From Lachnospiraceae bacterium (GTDB taxonomy: Bacteria; Bacillota; Clostridia; Lachnospirales; Lachnospiraceae): 64,000 bases of DNA. The notes beneath the pieces were generated by a model that saw only the letters and a list, made by a program, of their open reading frames with translations, was not told the origin of the DNA and ran no database searches. The stretch covers positions 1 through 64,000 of the forward strand of contig JAFTZJ010000024.1 in the NCBI GenBank assembly GCA_017461045.1, read 5' to 3'. A program made the position numbers and the translations under genes. Shown here piece after piece: positions 20,818 through 30,793 of this stretch (position 1 is the stretch's first letter; each line of letters opens with the position of its first letter).

Positions 20818-21963
20818 ATGGAAGCGTATTTTGACAATGCGGCTACCACTCGTGTGGCAGATGAGGTGCGGGAGCTGGTAGAACGTGTTATGGCAATTGA
20901 TTACGGGAATCCTTCATCCAGACATCAAAAAGGTTTAGAGGCAGGACAATATGTGAAGCAGGCACAGGAAGTGATTGCGAACACCTTGAAGGTAGAACCA
21001 AAGGAGATTGTATTTACATCCGGTGGTACTGAGTCCAATAATTTAGCTTTGATTGGTGGTGCGATGGCAAATCAACGTAGAGGTAAGCATATTATTTCTA
21101 CCAGAATTGAACATGCCTCTGTCTATAATCCGCTGCTATTTCTGGAAGAGTTCGGATATGAAATTACCTTTTTGAATGTAAATGAACAAGGAATTGTGGA
21201 TTTAGAAGAATTGAAAAATGCTTTGCGACCGGATACTATTTTGGTATCGGTTATGATGGTGAATAATGAAATAGGGGCAATTGAACCTATTGAAGCCATT
21301 GGTAAATTGATTAAAAACTATAATGCGGACATTTTGTTTCATGTGGATGCCATTCAGGCGTACGGCAAGATGCGGATTGCACCAAAACGTTGTAAAATCG
21401 ACTTGTTATCGGTTAGTGGCCATAAAATACATGGTCCAAAAGGAATCGGATTCTTATATATCCGGGATAAAGTAAAGGTAAAACCGATTATATATGGTGG
21501 TGGACAACAGAAGGACATGCGTTACGGTACAGAGAATGTTCCTGGTATCGCAGGACTTGGTATGGCAGCAAAGCTAATGTATACGAATCATAATGACAAA
21601 ATTGCAGGGATTCAACAGGTGAAAGATGCTTTTTTGGCAGGGGTTACGAAATTAGAAGGTGTTACAGAGCATTCCGGAGAAGCACCGCATATTGCAAGTG
21701 TTAGTTTTCAAGGAATTGAAAAGGCGGAAGTGTTATTGCATGCCTTAGAAGCTAAGGGAGTGTATTGTTCTTCCGGTTCAGCTTGTTCCTCTAATCATCC
21801 GGCAATCAGCGGTACATTGGAGGCAATTGGGTTAGAAAAAGAATTGTTACAGGCGACCTTGCGATTTAGTTTTTCCGTATATTCAACTGTTGAGGAAGCA
21901 GAATATGCAGTGCAGGTGATTGCTGAAGAATTGCCGAAACGTCGGGCATTTGTAAAAAGATAA
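20818..21963 (+). CDS. Cysteine desulfurase (IscS/NifS family)
   Basis: PLP enzyme that takes sulfur from cysteine. Seen: YFDNAATTRV start, TSGGTESNNLA, the lysine that binds PLP in SGHKIHGPKGIGF (K203) and the active-site cysteine in SSGSACSS (C323). At 381 residues it is a class I desulfurase. It is directly followed by thiI with 26 bases between, so the likely job is feeding persulfide sulfur to ThiI for tRNA 4-thiouridine, as for Bacillus NifZ. A wider Fe-S role cannot be excluded. Confidence 0.93.
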   Translation: MEAYFDNAATTRVADEVRELVERVMAIDYGNPSSRHQKGLEAGQYVKQAQEVIANTLKVEPKEIVFTSGGTESNNLALIGGAMANQRRGKHIISTRIEHASVYNPLLFLEEFGYEITFLNVNEQGIVDLEELKNALRPDTILVSVMMVNNEIGAIEPIEAIGKLIKNYNADILFHVDAIQAYGKMRIAPKRCKIDLLSVSGHKIHGPKGIGFLYIRDKVKVKPIIYGGGQQKDMRYGTENVPGIAGLGMAAKLMYTNHNDKIAGIQQVKDAFLAGVTKLEGVTEHSGEAPHIASVSFQGIEKAEVLLHALEAKGVYCSSGSACSSNHPAISGTLEAIGLEKELLQATLRFSFSVYSTVEEAEYAVQVIAEELPKRRAFVKR

Positions 21964-21989
21964 TAAAGAATAAGAGTGAGGAAATAAGA

Positions 21990-23171
21990 ATGGAATTCAA
22001 GTCATTTTTAATTAAATACGCAGAAATCGGAACCAAAGGGAAGAACCGATATGTATTCGAAGATATTTTATGTAAAAATATCCGTTCTGCCATGAAGCGG
22101 GTGGATGGACGATTTACTGTAAGAAAAGAGTATGGACGTATTTTTGTAGATTGTTTAGAAGATTATGATTTTGATGAAGCGGTAAACGCATTGCAGCATG
22201 TATTTGGTATTGTAGGAATCTGTCCGGTGTTGGTAGTGCCAACCCAGCCATGGGAGGAACTTTCCAAGAAAATCGTTGAGTTTGTGGATGCAAGCTATGA
22301 AGATAAGCATTTTACTTTTAAGGCAAACTGTCGACGGGTAAATAAAGAATATCCGATGCATTCCATGGATGTGAACATTGAAACCGGTGCTGTATTGTTA
22401 GATGCATTTCCGGAATTAAAGGTAGATGTTCATAAGCCGGATGTTATGCTTCATATTGAATTACGCGATAATATTTATATTTATTCTGCAACCTTACCGG
22501 GACCTGGTGGGTTGCCGGTTGGAACCAACGGTAAAGCAATGCTCTTGCTTTCCGGTGGTATTGATAGCCCGGTTGCAGGATATATGGTGTCAAAACGAGG
22601 TGTGAACTTAGAGGCAGTGTATTTTGATGCACCTCCGCATACTAGTCCGCAGGCAAAGCAGAAAGTTGTAGACTTAGCAAGATTGGTATCGAAGTATTCC
22701 GGTGCGGTAAAGCTTCATATCGTGCATTTTACCGATATTCAGGAGGCAATTTATCATAAGTGTCCGGAGGATGAGATTACAATTATTATGCGTCGTTATA
22801 TGATGCGTATTGCAGAGATTTTAGCAGGAGAAAACGACTGTCAGGCTCTGATTACCGGTGAAAGTATTGGTCAGGTAGCCAGTCAGACAATTTATAGCTT
22901 ACAGGTAACCAATGCAGTGTGTACCTATCCGGTATTCCGTCCGTGTATTGGTATGGATAAGCAGGAAATAGTTGATATTTCGGAGAAGATAAATACCTAC
23001 GAAACTTCAATTCTTCCTTATGAGGATTGCTGTACGACCTTCGTAGCAAAGCATCCGGTAACGAAGCCGAAGTTGGAGGATATTGAGGCATCTGAAACAT
23101 TATTAGCAGATGTTATTGATGATTTGATGAAAGAAGCATTGGAAACAGCAGAGGTTATGAGTGTATGGTAA
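21990..23171 (+). CDS. thiI: tRNA 4-thiouridine synthase ThiI
   Basis: Adenylates and thiolates U8 of tRNA. Seen: N-terminal ferredoxin-like and THUMP domains (residues about 5-165), then a PP-loop ATPase with LLSGGIDSPVAGYM and GESIGQVASQT. It lacks the C-terminal rhodanese domain of the Escherichia coli enzyme, as usual in Firmicutes, so the persulfide probably comes straight from the desulfurase encoded just upstream. 393 residues. It overlaps mtaB by seven bases. Confidence 0.95.
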   Translation: MEFKSFLIKYAEIGTKGKNRYVFEDILCKNIRSAMKRVDGRFTVRKEYGRIFVDCLEDYDFDEAVNALQHVFGIVGICPVLVVPTQPWEELSKKIVEFVDASYEDKHFTFKANCRRVNKEYPMHSMDVNIETGAVLLDAFPELKVDVHKPDVMLHIELRDNIYIYSATLPGPGGLPVGTNGKAMLLLSGGIDSPVAGYMVSKRGVNLEAVYFDAPPHTSPQAKQKVVDLARLVSKYSGAVKLHIVHFTDIQEAIYHKCPEDEITIIMRRYMMRIAEILAGENDCQALITGESIGQVASQTIYSLQVTNAVCTYPVFRPCIGMDKQEIVDISEKINTYETSILPYEDCCTTFVAKHPVTKPKLEDIEASETLLADVIDDLMKEALETAEVMSVW

Positions 23172-24538
23172 CATCCATTTCCGTACTGGAACATAAAAAA
23201 GTGGCAACCCTGACGTTGGGTTGTAAAGTAAATCAATATGAGACAGATGGAATGCGTGAATTATTGGAGCAGGCAGGTTGTCAGTTTGTGGAGTTTCATC
23301 AACCGGCAGATATTTATTTGGTAAATACCTGCTCGGTTACCAATATGGCGGAACGGAAATCCCGTCAGATGCTCCACCGTGCAAAGAAACTGAATCCTCA
23401 GGCAATTGTAGTAGCAGCCGGCTGTTATGTGCAAACAGTGCCGGAAGAGGTTCAGAAAGATCTGGCTGTGGATTTGGTGATTGGAAATAATTGCAAGAAG
23501 GATATTGTACGGTTGATAGAACGATATCTGGAATCCCTCTGTGATGACGGATGTGTGCAGGAACAACCATTACAGGAAACGGCGAATAGTTGTGTTGCTT
23601 GTGAATGGATTGATATTAATCAAACAAAAGAATATGAGAACATGAAGATTTCTCACATGTCGGAGCACACACGAGCGTACATTAAGATTCAGGATGGGTG
23701 CAACCAATTCTGTTCCTATTGCATTATTCCTTACGTGCGAGGTCGGATTCGTAGCCGTAAGCTAGAGGAAATCATTAAAGAAGTAAAGAATCTTGCGGAT
23801 AATGGTTGCAAGGAAGTGGTATTAACCGGAATTCATTTAAGTTCTTACGGAAAAGACTGGCAGGATCAGGAGGTAAACAGCAGTAAGTTGGATGGTACAC
23901 CGTTGCTTCAAGTGATTCGGGCGATTAATGACATTGAAGGAATCTTGCGAATTCGCCTGGGTTCTTTAGAACCGAGAATTATAACGGATGAATTTGTGTC
24001 AGAACTTAAGGATATACCGAAGTTTTGTCCGCATTTTCATTTGTCATTACAAAGCGCATGCAATGATACCTTAAAACGGATGAATCGAAAATATACCATT
24101 GAAGAATATATGGAAAGCTGTGAACGGTTGCGTCGTGCTTTTGACCGTCCGGCATTGACTACGGATGTAATTGTGGGATTTCCGGGTGAGACGGAAGAGG
24201 AATTTGCAACGACCTGTCAGAATCTGGAATTATTGAATCTCTATGAAATGCATGTGTTTAAGTATTCCAAACGTCGGGGAACTGTGGCTGAAGGAATGCC
24301 GAATCAGGTTTCGGAGTCTGTAAAAAACAGCAGAAGTGAAGTTTTATTAGCGATGACGGCAAGACAGAAGCAGGCATATGAAGATAGTTTTCGCGGGGAG
24401 ACACTTCAAGTGCTTATTGAGGAAAAGGTTGAAGGCAAAGAAGGCAATTGGTATACTGGTCATACAGAACGATATATGAAGGTTGAGATACCATCGATTG
24501 AGGATATTTGCAACCGGATTGTAACTGTTCATTGGTAA
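23165..24538 (+). CDS. mtaB: tRNA t6A37 methylthiotransferase MtaB
   Basis: Radical SAM methylthiotransferase that turns t6A37 into ms2t6A. Seen: the N-terminal MTTase domain with three cluster cysteines (C20 in LGCKVNQYE, C56 in NTCSV, C87 in AAGCY), the radical SAM triad CNQFCSYC at C179, C183 and C186, and a C-terminal TRAM-like region. The KVNQYET motif places it in the MtaB rather than MiaB group. 457 residues. In Bacillus it directly follows rsmE; here a desulfurase and thiI lie between. Confidence 0.94.
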   Translation: MVTSISVLEHKKVATLTLGCKVNQYETDGMRELLEQAGCQFVEFHQPADIYLVNTCSVTNMAERKSRQMLHRAKKLNPQAIVVAAGCYVQTVPEEVQKDLAVDLVIGNNCKKDIVRLIERYLESLCDDGCVQEQPLQETANSCVACEWIDINQTKEYENMKISHMSEHTRAYIKIQDGCNQFCSYCIIPYVRGRIRSRKLEEIIKEVKNLADNGCKEVVLTGIHLSSYGKDWQDQEVNSSKLDGTPLLQVIRAINDIEGILRIRLGSLEPRIITDEFVSELKDIPKFCPHFHLSLQSACNDTLKRMNRKYTIEEYMESCERLRRAFDRPALTTDVIVGFPGETEEEFATTCQNLELLNLYEMHVFKYSKRRGTVAEGMPNQVSESVKNSRSEVLLAMTARQKQAYEDSFRGETLQVLIEEKVEGKEGNWYTGHTERYMKVEIPSIEDICNRIVTVHW

Positions 24539-24614
24539 AACGGAAGAGTAGATAGAAATTGTAAAATAGAAATTATGAAAACTACAGGTGTTCTGCAGAT
24601 GATGGAGAAAAACG

Positions 24615-26705
24615 ATGGAAGAAAAGAAGCAAAGAAACAGAATATGTTTATTGTTTGCAATGGGTGCAGGTGTAGGACTTTTATTCTATATACTGATATG
24701 TGGATTGGCACCTTTGAATGTAACAGAAATTGCCTGGATGCAACAGGCCAGTGTTGATATACAGCAGCATTATGCAGGCTGGTGCTTCTTTCGGAATGGA
24801 GATTGGCAGTTTCCGTTGGGTTTAACCAATCGAATGACATATCCATCGAGTTTGTCAGTGTTCTACACGGATTCTATTCCGTTGATTGCGATTCCGCTAA
24901 AACTATTTCGAAATTGGTTGCCGGAACAATTCCAGTATCTTGGATTCTTTGGGTTGGTTTGCTTTATCATGCAGGGAGGCATGGGAAGCGTTATTACAGG
25001 AAAATTTATTAAGTCAAAAGTTGGCTGTGTATTAGGCGCAGTTTTATTTGTGATGTGTCCGGTAATGTTACATCGGATGTATTATCATACTGCGTTATCT
25101 GCACATTTTTTGGTTTTGATTGCTTTATATGTGTGGTTGACAGAAGAAATTAACTGGAAGCGCGGATTGGTAATATGGGGTATATTAGGTATTCTGTGCG
25201 TGGGGATTGAAATGTATTTTCTTCCGATGTGTGGTCTTGTGCTTCTTGGATATTGTGCGCAGCGTATGATTACTAAGAAACAGACTTGGTGGCAGTGTGG
25301 TGCACAAATACTGACATTCTGTCTGTCGGCGCTCTTCTTGCTATGGTTTGTTGGCGGCTTTTACGGAGAGGTGGCAAGTGGTTCGTTTGGATTTGGAACC
25401 TTCAATGCAAATCTTAATACTTTGTTTAATCCGTTGGGATTTGGTGAATTGATTCCATCCATGCAGGTATTGCAATATCAATATGAAGGGTTTGGATATT
25501 TGGGACTTGGATTGATAGTAATGCTTTTGATTGGTATAGTATCCGGTATTATAAATCGCGTGCGTAAGGAAATGAAATTATCCCAAATAGATACTTCAAC
25601 GAAAGTATTGGCAGAAGATAAACTTGATAAAGAAACGGAACTGATAACCGCAGAGGAGTTGGTATGGTATAAAGATTCAAATGTGCTATCGTGGTTATGT
25701 TCTGCAGTTGGCATGATTGGAATAGCTTTTATTTTGGCAGTTGGTATTAATGGCTATTTGGGAGTAGTTGAGATTTGGAAAATATCGCTACCGAATTGGT
25801 TAATGAGTATTTGTCAGATTTTTCGAAGTTCTGGTCGTATGATCTGGGTAGCAGTATATATATTCTATGCTATTGCATTGGTATTATTAATGAAGAATTT
25901 CAAAAAAACTCCGATAATAATAGGTATACTTGCGATTTGTTGTGGGCTGCAGATATGGGATGGAAATTATTGGTTTGAGTATAAAAAGTATACAAATGAA
26001 GTTATAAATGAACCGTTGGCGATTTATGATATATTAGAGCAATATAGTTCGGTGGTTTATTTGGGATATACTGGTGACCAGTTGAAGAATGAAATAGGTT
26101 TATTTGCAGCAACCCATAATATGACTGTATCAGATTTCTATTTGTCACGAAATAGTATTGACACCATCACGAATCGAAAGGTAATTATACAAGATCTGTT
26201 AGAAGGTAAGGTAGATGATAATACCATTTATATTCTGAATGGGACACGAAGTCAGAATGCATATGGATTGTATGTTTATAATGTGGAAGGATGTATCTTT
26301 GGAGTTGCGCACCCTATTGCGGAATTATCTTCTATGAAGGTAGAGGAAAACGAATTTTTCTATTTTGATCCATACATGACAGTAAATACTGAAAACCGAT
26401 ATGGTATCTGCGTGCCAGCATTAAGCACAATAGAAGGTAATAAATTGGAATTATCTGAAGGGCAATATATACTTGAGGTTGAAGGTGAACAGTTAGAAAA
26501 CTTGCAGTGCCTGATGGCTTTCAAAGAAAATGGACAATCATATCTAGTTGAAATGCCATGTGGTCAAGCGGAAAATGGAATGTATTATGTATTTATGGTG
26601 AACGAGCAGATAACGGATGTTCGTATTCAGTTTTTAAATTATGCGGAACAACCGATTTACTTACAGAAATTTTATTTGTACAATTCAACTGTGGAGACTG
26701 AATGA
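24615..26705 (+). CDS. Polytopic membrane protein, DUF6311-like (putative GT-C glycosyltransferase)
   Basis: A 696-residue protein with about ten or more hydrophobic segments in the first 460 residues and a soluble C-terminal domain of about 230 residues. The early loop with DIQQHYAGWCFFRNGDWQFP and TYPSSLSVFYTDSIPL resembles the DUF6311 family as I remember it; the layout resembles GT-C lipid-linked sugar transferases. GGAG lies eight bases before ATG 24615. It is followed at once by a YfhO-like gene, so both may decorate the same surface polymer. No substrate can be assigned. Confidence 0.7.
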   Translation: MEEKKQRNRICLLFAMGAGVGLLFYILICGLAPLNVTEIAWMQQASVDIQQHYAGWCFFRNGDWQFPLGLTNRMTYPSSLSVFYTDSIPLIAIPLKLFRNWLPEQFQYLGFFGLVCFIMQGGMGSVITGKFIKSKVGCVLGAVLFVMCPVMLHRMYYHTALSAHFLVLIALYVWLTEEINWKRGLVIWGILGILCVGIEMYFLPMCGLVLLGYCAQRMITKKQTWWQCGAQILTFCLSALFLLWFVGGFYGEVASGSFGFGTFNANLNTLFNPLGFGELIPSMQVLQYQYEGFGYLGLGLIVMLLIGIVSGIINRVRKEMKLSQIDTSTKVLAEDKLDKETELITAEELVWYKDSNVLSWLCSAVGMIGIAFILAVGINGYLGVVEIWKISLPNWLMSICQIFRSSGRMIWVAVYIFYAIALVLLMKNFKKTPIIIGILAICCGLQIWDGNYWFEYKKYTNEVINEPLAIYDILEQYSSVVYLGYTGDQLKNEIGLFAATHNMTVSDFYLSRNSIDTITNRKVIIQDLLEGKVDDNTIYILNGTRSQNAYGLYVYNVEGCIFGVAHPIAELSSMKVEENEFFYFDPYMTVNTENRYGICVPALSTIEGNKLELSEGQYILEVEGEQLENLQCLMAFKENGQSYLVEMPCGQAENGMYYVFMVNEQITDVRIQFLNYAEQPIYLQKFYLYNSTVETE

Positions 26706-26719
26706 TAAGGAGTAAGGTA

Positions 26720-29578
26720 ATGAAAGAAAAACAGAGTTCAAATCCGATTTTAAATTGGTGGAAAAAAAATTATGTTTATGTCGTGTCAAGTTTGCTGGTT
26801 ATAGCAGTAGTTATGACAGTGTTGGCGTTAAAGCATTTCTGGCCATTCGGGAAAGCGATGCTGTTGAATGGGGATTATATATCTCAAACATGGCCATTTT
26901 TAGTGGAACTAAAGGAAAAATTGGCTACCGGTGAAGGTTTAGTTTATACATGGAACGCTGGATTTGGTACGAATTTCTTAAGTATTATTTCGTTTGGTTT
27001 GATTAATCCAATGTTGATTATATTTTTGCTGGTGCCAAACGATTGGATGTTGCAAACCGGAACGATAGTATATATTCTTGCTTTGGTTGGAATGAATTGC
27101 TCCATGTTGTATTATCTGAATCATCGTCCGGGTGAGAGAATACCTAAGAATAAGCTGATAAATATGCTGTTTTCCATGTCGTATGCGCTGTGCATTTATG
27201 TGATTGCCAATGCAAATATCTGGTATTTTATGGTATGTGCGATTTTCTTTCCGTTGATTATCTTAGGATTAGAGAATTTTGTGGCAAATAAAGGTTGGAA
27301 GTTGTATTTCATTTCTTTGGCAGCAGCATTTATTAGTAATTATTACTTTGCAGGCTTGTTCTGCTTTTTTATCATTTTTTATTATTTGACATTGCAGTTT
27401 GGTAGTTTCAAAATCTTTTTGAAAAAATCATTAAAGATTGCCGGAATTTCAATTGCGGCTATTGCTTCCACAGGGGTATTGCTGCTTCCGACGGCTGTGC
27501 AGATGATGAATCAGGATTATACAACCAGTGAAATGACAACGGATATCTGGTTTACAAATTATTTTGATATATTTAAGAACTTCTTGATATTCAATAAGAG
27601 TATTGGTGCGGGAACAACTATGACCAGTTATGGGGAAGTAAGCTTGTATTTTGGCTTGTTGCCATTGATGCTTGCATCCTTTTATTTTCTGAATCCAAAG
27701 ATTAAGAGAAGTGTGCGATTAAAGAAATTGGCGGTGGCCGGAATATATTTGCTGGCGTTTAATTTGAATGGCTTGAATTATGTTCTGCACTTATTCCATT
27801 ACCCGACTTGGTATCCAAATCGTTTTTCTCTGTTCTTTGTATTTTATTGTGTGATTTTGGCATATGAATCATGGGCAACATTAGAAAAAACAGATTTTAA
27901 ATATCTAACGGTTTTAAGAGGTGTAATTGTTGGAATTGTATGGGCAGTTATGGCCGTGTTGTGCTTTGCGTTTGCCAATGAAGTAGAATATCAATTTACA
28001 TACTATTACAGTATTATGATATTTATGTTTTATATGGTTGCTATGCTATTGTTGCCATATTTGAAAGGGAAGGAAGCGCGTATTTTAGCCGGAATTGGTT
28101 GCTTGGAGTTGCTACTTAGCTTTGCTTATACCGGTATATTTCGAAGTGCAGCAATTTCGCTTGTGGATTACAACACTGTAACGTCTGAAACAGAAGAATA
28201 CTTAGATGGTGTTGAAATGGAAGAAACCAATGGATTCTCCAGAATTTTAGATGCAAAGTGTATTATGCAGGCGAATGCTGGCTTACGTTTTGGTTTGAAG
28301 ACGCCATCGATTTTTGCAAGCTCAATCAACAATTCACTATATTTCTATACGAATGTAGGTATTGTTTCCGGGGGTAATTCTATTTGGTCTTTTGCCTACA
28401 GCCCGGCTACGATGTCATTACTAAATATAGAATATGTGTTTATTGATACGCGGGTAGCGGCATTAGGTAAGATGGAAAGTATATATTCTGCGAACCCGAA
28501 TGTTTATGATAATTATCCGGTACATTATGAAGAAGATGAAGTATATATTTATCACAATCCGACAGTTTTGTCAGTAGCTTATATGATTGATAGTGAAGCG
28601 GAAGATGCTTTTGATGAATCAATGTTGAATTTTAAGGAAACCGGTTTGAATGTGAGTGAGAATGTAAATCATTGGGTAGAAGAAGCAAGTGGTGTGTCGG
28701 GTGTTTTTGAACCTGTGGAAGCAGAGCTATACGGACTGGAAAGTGTTAATTGTATTGCGGGAGTTATGGATAACAGCCTTCTTGTATCAAAAGAAATGCT
28801 GGAAGGGGTTGATATGAATCAGGAAGGCGCAATTAGTGCAATTCCAGAAGCGGAATATGATGAAACCTTAGATTCTTTTGTGATTGTAAAGTATATTGCA
28901 CAGGAAGATGGAGAGTATTTTGTTCAGCTTGGAAATGTAATGTCTAACATTGGTTATGTAGAAGCAGGAGAAGAATTTGCTTTCATTCGAAAGATTGAAA
29001 GAGAAAAATTTATGCAGTATGAATATGAGGCTAATAATATAGAATTCTATAAATTTAATGAGGAAAAGTGGCTGGAAGCGTATGATATTTTAAGCCAACA
29101 GCAATTAGAAGTAACCGAGTATGATTCCGATACAATTATCGGAACTGTGAATGCAAAGGAAGATGGTATCCTATTTACCAGTATCGCTTATGATGAGAAC
29201 TGGCATATGTATGTAGACGGAGAAGAAGTGGAAATTCTCCCACTGTGGAATAAGTCTCTTGTGGCTGCAAAAGTGCCGGCAGGAGAGCATGAAATTCGTT
29301 TGGAATACAGACAAAAAGGACTGGTTCCAGGAATTGTTTTATCAGTGCTGGTGATTTTGTTGTTGATATTATATTGCTTGTATACACGTAAGACGAAAAA
29401 GGATTATTTATTAGAAAACTCTGATGATTTTGATGATGCAAAGCTAAGTATTTGTTACACTGAGCAAGAGTTAGAAATACGGAAGAAACCAAAGTCTGTA
29501 GAAGATACATGCGTTGAGGAAGAAAATGCAGTTGAAGCGGATGCGGCTGTTGAAGAAGAGGAAGAAGACTCTATCTAA
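26720..29578 (+). CDS. YfhO family membrane protein (putative glycosyltransferase)
   Basis: YfhO proteins are linked to glycosylation of lipoteichoic acid. The 952-residue protein has a basic start, about 12-14 membrane segments, an early extracellular loop with NGDYISQTWPF and WNAGFGTNFLS typical of the family, a large extracellular C-terminal part, a last membrane helix (about 860-885, GIVLSVLVILLLILYCLY) and an acidic cytoplasmic tail ending EEEEEDSI. ATG 26720 is chosen over 26702 because AAGGAG lies seven bases before it. It overlaps no gene but begins 15 bases after the DUF6311-like stop. Confidence 0.85.
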   Translation: MKEKQSSNPILNWWKKNYVYVVSSLLVIAVVMTVLALKHFWPFGKAMLLNGDYISQTWPFLVELKEKLATGEGLVYTWNAGFGTNFLSIISFGLINPMLIIFLLVPNDWMLQTGTIVYILALVGMNCSMLYYLNHRPGERIPKNKLINMLFSMSYALCIYVIANANIWYFMVCAIFFPLIILGLENFVANKGWKLYFISLAAAFISNYYFAGLFCFFIIFYYLTLQFGSFKIFLKKSLKIAGISIAAIASTGVLLLPTAVQMMNQDYTTSEMTTDIWFTNYFDIFKNFLIFNKSIGAGTTMTSYGEVSLYFGLLPLMLASFYFLNPKIKRSVRLKKLAVAGIYLLAFNLNGLNYVLHLFHYPTWYPNRFSLFFVFYCVILAYESWATLEKTDFKYLTVLRGVIVGIVWAVMAVLCFAFANEVEYQFTYYYSIMIFMFYMVAMLLLPYLKGKEARILAGIGCLELLLSFAYTGIFRSAAISLVDYNTVTSETEEYLDGVEMEETNGFSRILDAKCIMQANAGLRFGLKTPSIFASSINNSLYFYTNVGIVSGGNSIWSFAYSPATMSLLNIEYVFIDTRVAALGKMESIYSANPNVYDNYPVHYEEDEVYIYHNPTVLSVAYMIDSEAEDAFDESMLNFKETGLNVSENVNHWVEEASGVSGVFEPVEAELYGLESVNCIAGVMDNSLLVSKEMLEGVDMNQEGAISAIPEAEYDETLDSFVIVKYIAQEDGEYFVQLGNVMSNIGYVEAGEEFAFIRKIEREKFMQYEYEANNIEFYKFNEEKWLEAYDILSQQQLEVTEYDSDTIIGTVNAKEDGILFTSIAYDENWHMYVDGEEVEILPLWNKSLVAAKVPAGEHEIRLEYRQKGLVPGIVLSVLVILLLILYCLYTRKTKKDYLLENSDDFDDAKLSICYTEQELEIRKKPKSVEDTCVEEENAVEADAAVEEEEEDSI

Positions 29579-29579
29579 C

Positions 29580-29608
29580 TTGCTATTTTCAAAAAAGCAT
29601 TGTATAAT
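29580..29608 (+). promoter_or_regulatory. Predicted sigma-A promoter of ireB-ruvX
   Basis: TTGCTA at 29580-29585 and a perfect TATAAT at 29603-29608 are 17 bases apart. Transcription would begin near 29615 and give a leader of about 55 bases before ireB. Confidence 0.6.
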
Positions 29609-29668
29609 CAACCCTAGTAGTAAGGGAACGGAATTGAAAAAGACATAGAAAGCAAAGGATGTGAGACT

Positions 29669-29920
29669 ATGGATAATACACAACATATTGACGCTATGAA
29701 GGATAATGCTTTAGATGTGACGGATATATTAGCAGAGGTATATGCGGCATTATCGGAAAAAGGCTACAATCCGGTTAGTCAGATTGTCGGTTACATTATG
29801 AGTGGTGACCCGACTTATATCACCAGTTATAAAGGCGCTCGTAGTCTGATTATGAAAGCAGAGCGTGATGAGATTATTGAAGTATTATTAGAGAATTATA
29901 TTAATACCAGACTGAAATAA
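29669..29920 (+). CDS. ireB: IreB family regulatory protein (UPF0297)
   Basis: Small protein of 83 residues with the conserved [31 protein letters not shown] core. In Enterococcus the homologue is phosphorylated by the IreK kinase and limits cephalosporin resistance; whether that holds here is unknown. It is always near ruvX and DUF1292 in Firmicutes, as here. Confidence 0.93.
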   Translation: MDNTQHIDAMKDNALDVTDILAEVYAALSEKGYNPVSQIVGYIMSGDPTYITSYKGARSLIMKAERDEIIEVLLENYINTRLK

Positions 29921-29941
29921 GGAACGGAAACGAGGTACATC

Positions 29942-30373
29942 ATGAGGATAATGGGTTTGGATTACGGCACCAAAACAGTTGGTGTTGCTGTTAGTGATGC
30001 CTTAATGATTACGGCACAACCGATAGAAACAATCACCAGAAAATCAGCGAATAAATTGCGTCAGACCCTGGCGCGTATTGAAGCTATCATTGAAGAATAT
30101 GGTGTGGAAAGAATCGTTCTTGGCTATCCTAAGAATATGAATAATACAATAGGAGAACGTGCAGAAGCCTGTGAAGCCTTGAAGGAAGATTTGGAACGCC
30201 GAACCGGTTTGGAAGTAATCTTATGGGATGAACGTATGACTACTATGGAATCGGAACGCATTTTGATGGCTGGTGGTGTACGACGGGAGAATCGGAAAGC
30301 AGTCATTGATCAGATGGCAGCGGTATTAATATTGCAAAGTTATATGGATTCATTAAAACAGAATGAAGTGTAA
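29942..30373 (+). CDS. ruvX: RuvX/YqgF family Holliday junction resolvase-like nuclease
   Basis: RNase H-fold protein of 143 residues. Seen: [16 protein letters not shown] with the first acidic residue, [10 protein letters not shown], the second acid in LWDERMTT and a final Asp in [12 protein letters not shown]. Roles in rRNA 5' end processing and junction resolution are both described for the family. GAGG precedes ATG 29942. It lies in the ireB-ruvX-DUF1292 series. Confidence 0.93.
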   Translation: MRIMGLDYGTKTVGVAVSDALMITAQPIETITRKSANKLRQTLARIEAIIEEYGVERIVLGYPKNMNNTIGERAEACEALKEDLERRTGLEVILWDERMTTMESERILMAGGVRRENRKAVIDQMAAVLILQSYMDSLKQNEV

Positions 30374-30425
30374 GAATAGAATGGATAAATTGCAAATGCA
30401 TACAGCAGAAGCAAATGGAGGCAAT

Positions 30426-30713
30426 ATGGAAGAAAAAGAAGCATTAAGAACCGTACCGTTTACAACAGAAGATGGTGAAGTTGTTGAAATGTATGTGTTG
30501 GAGGAGACAACGCTCCAAGGCATTCACTATATATTAGTTACAGAAGATTTGGAAGATGATAGCGAAGAAGCATTTGTTACCATTTTGAAAGAAGAGAAAC
30601 AATCAAAGGAAGATGAGTTTGCGGTTTATGATGTAGTTGAGGATGAGAACGAACTTCAGGCTGTGGCAAAATTATTTGCCGAGCTTATGGAAGACGTGGA
30701 TTTTCAATTATAA
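30426..30713 (+). CDS. DUF1292 family protein
   Basis: Small acidic protein of 95 residues with the family pattern VPFTTEDGEVVEMYVLEETTL followed by EAFVTILK and a C-terminal helix. The function is unknown. ATG 30426 is preferred because GGAGG lies four bases upstream; starts at 30363 or 30381 would add up to 21 residues without likeness. It is the yrzB-like third member of the ireB-ruvX set. Confidence 0.85.
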   Translation: MEEKEALRTVPFTTEDGEVVEMYVLEETTLQGIHYILVTEDLEDDSEEAFVTILKEEKQSKEDEFAVYDVVEDENELQAVAKLFAELMEDVDFQL

Positions 30714-30793
30714 TCAGGCAGATGTATTCATAAATGTACGGAAAGCAATAGGACAACAAGAATGGACAGAATTTTGGAGGGATTAATTAGAAC

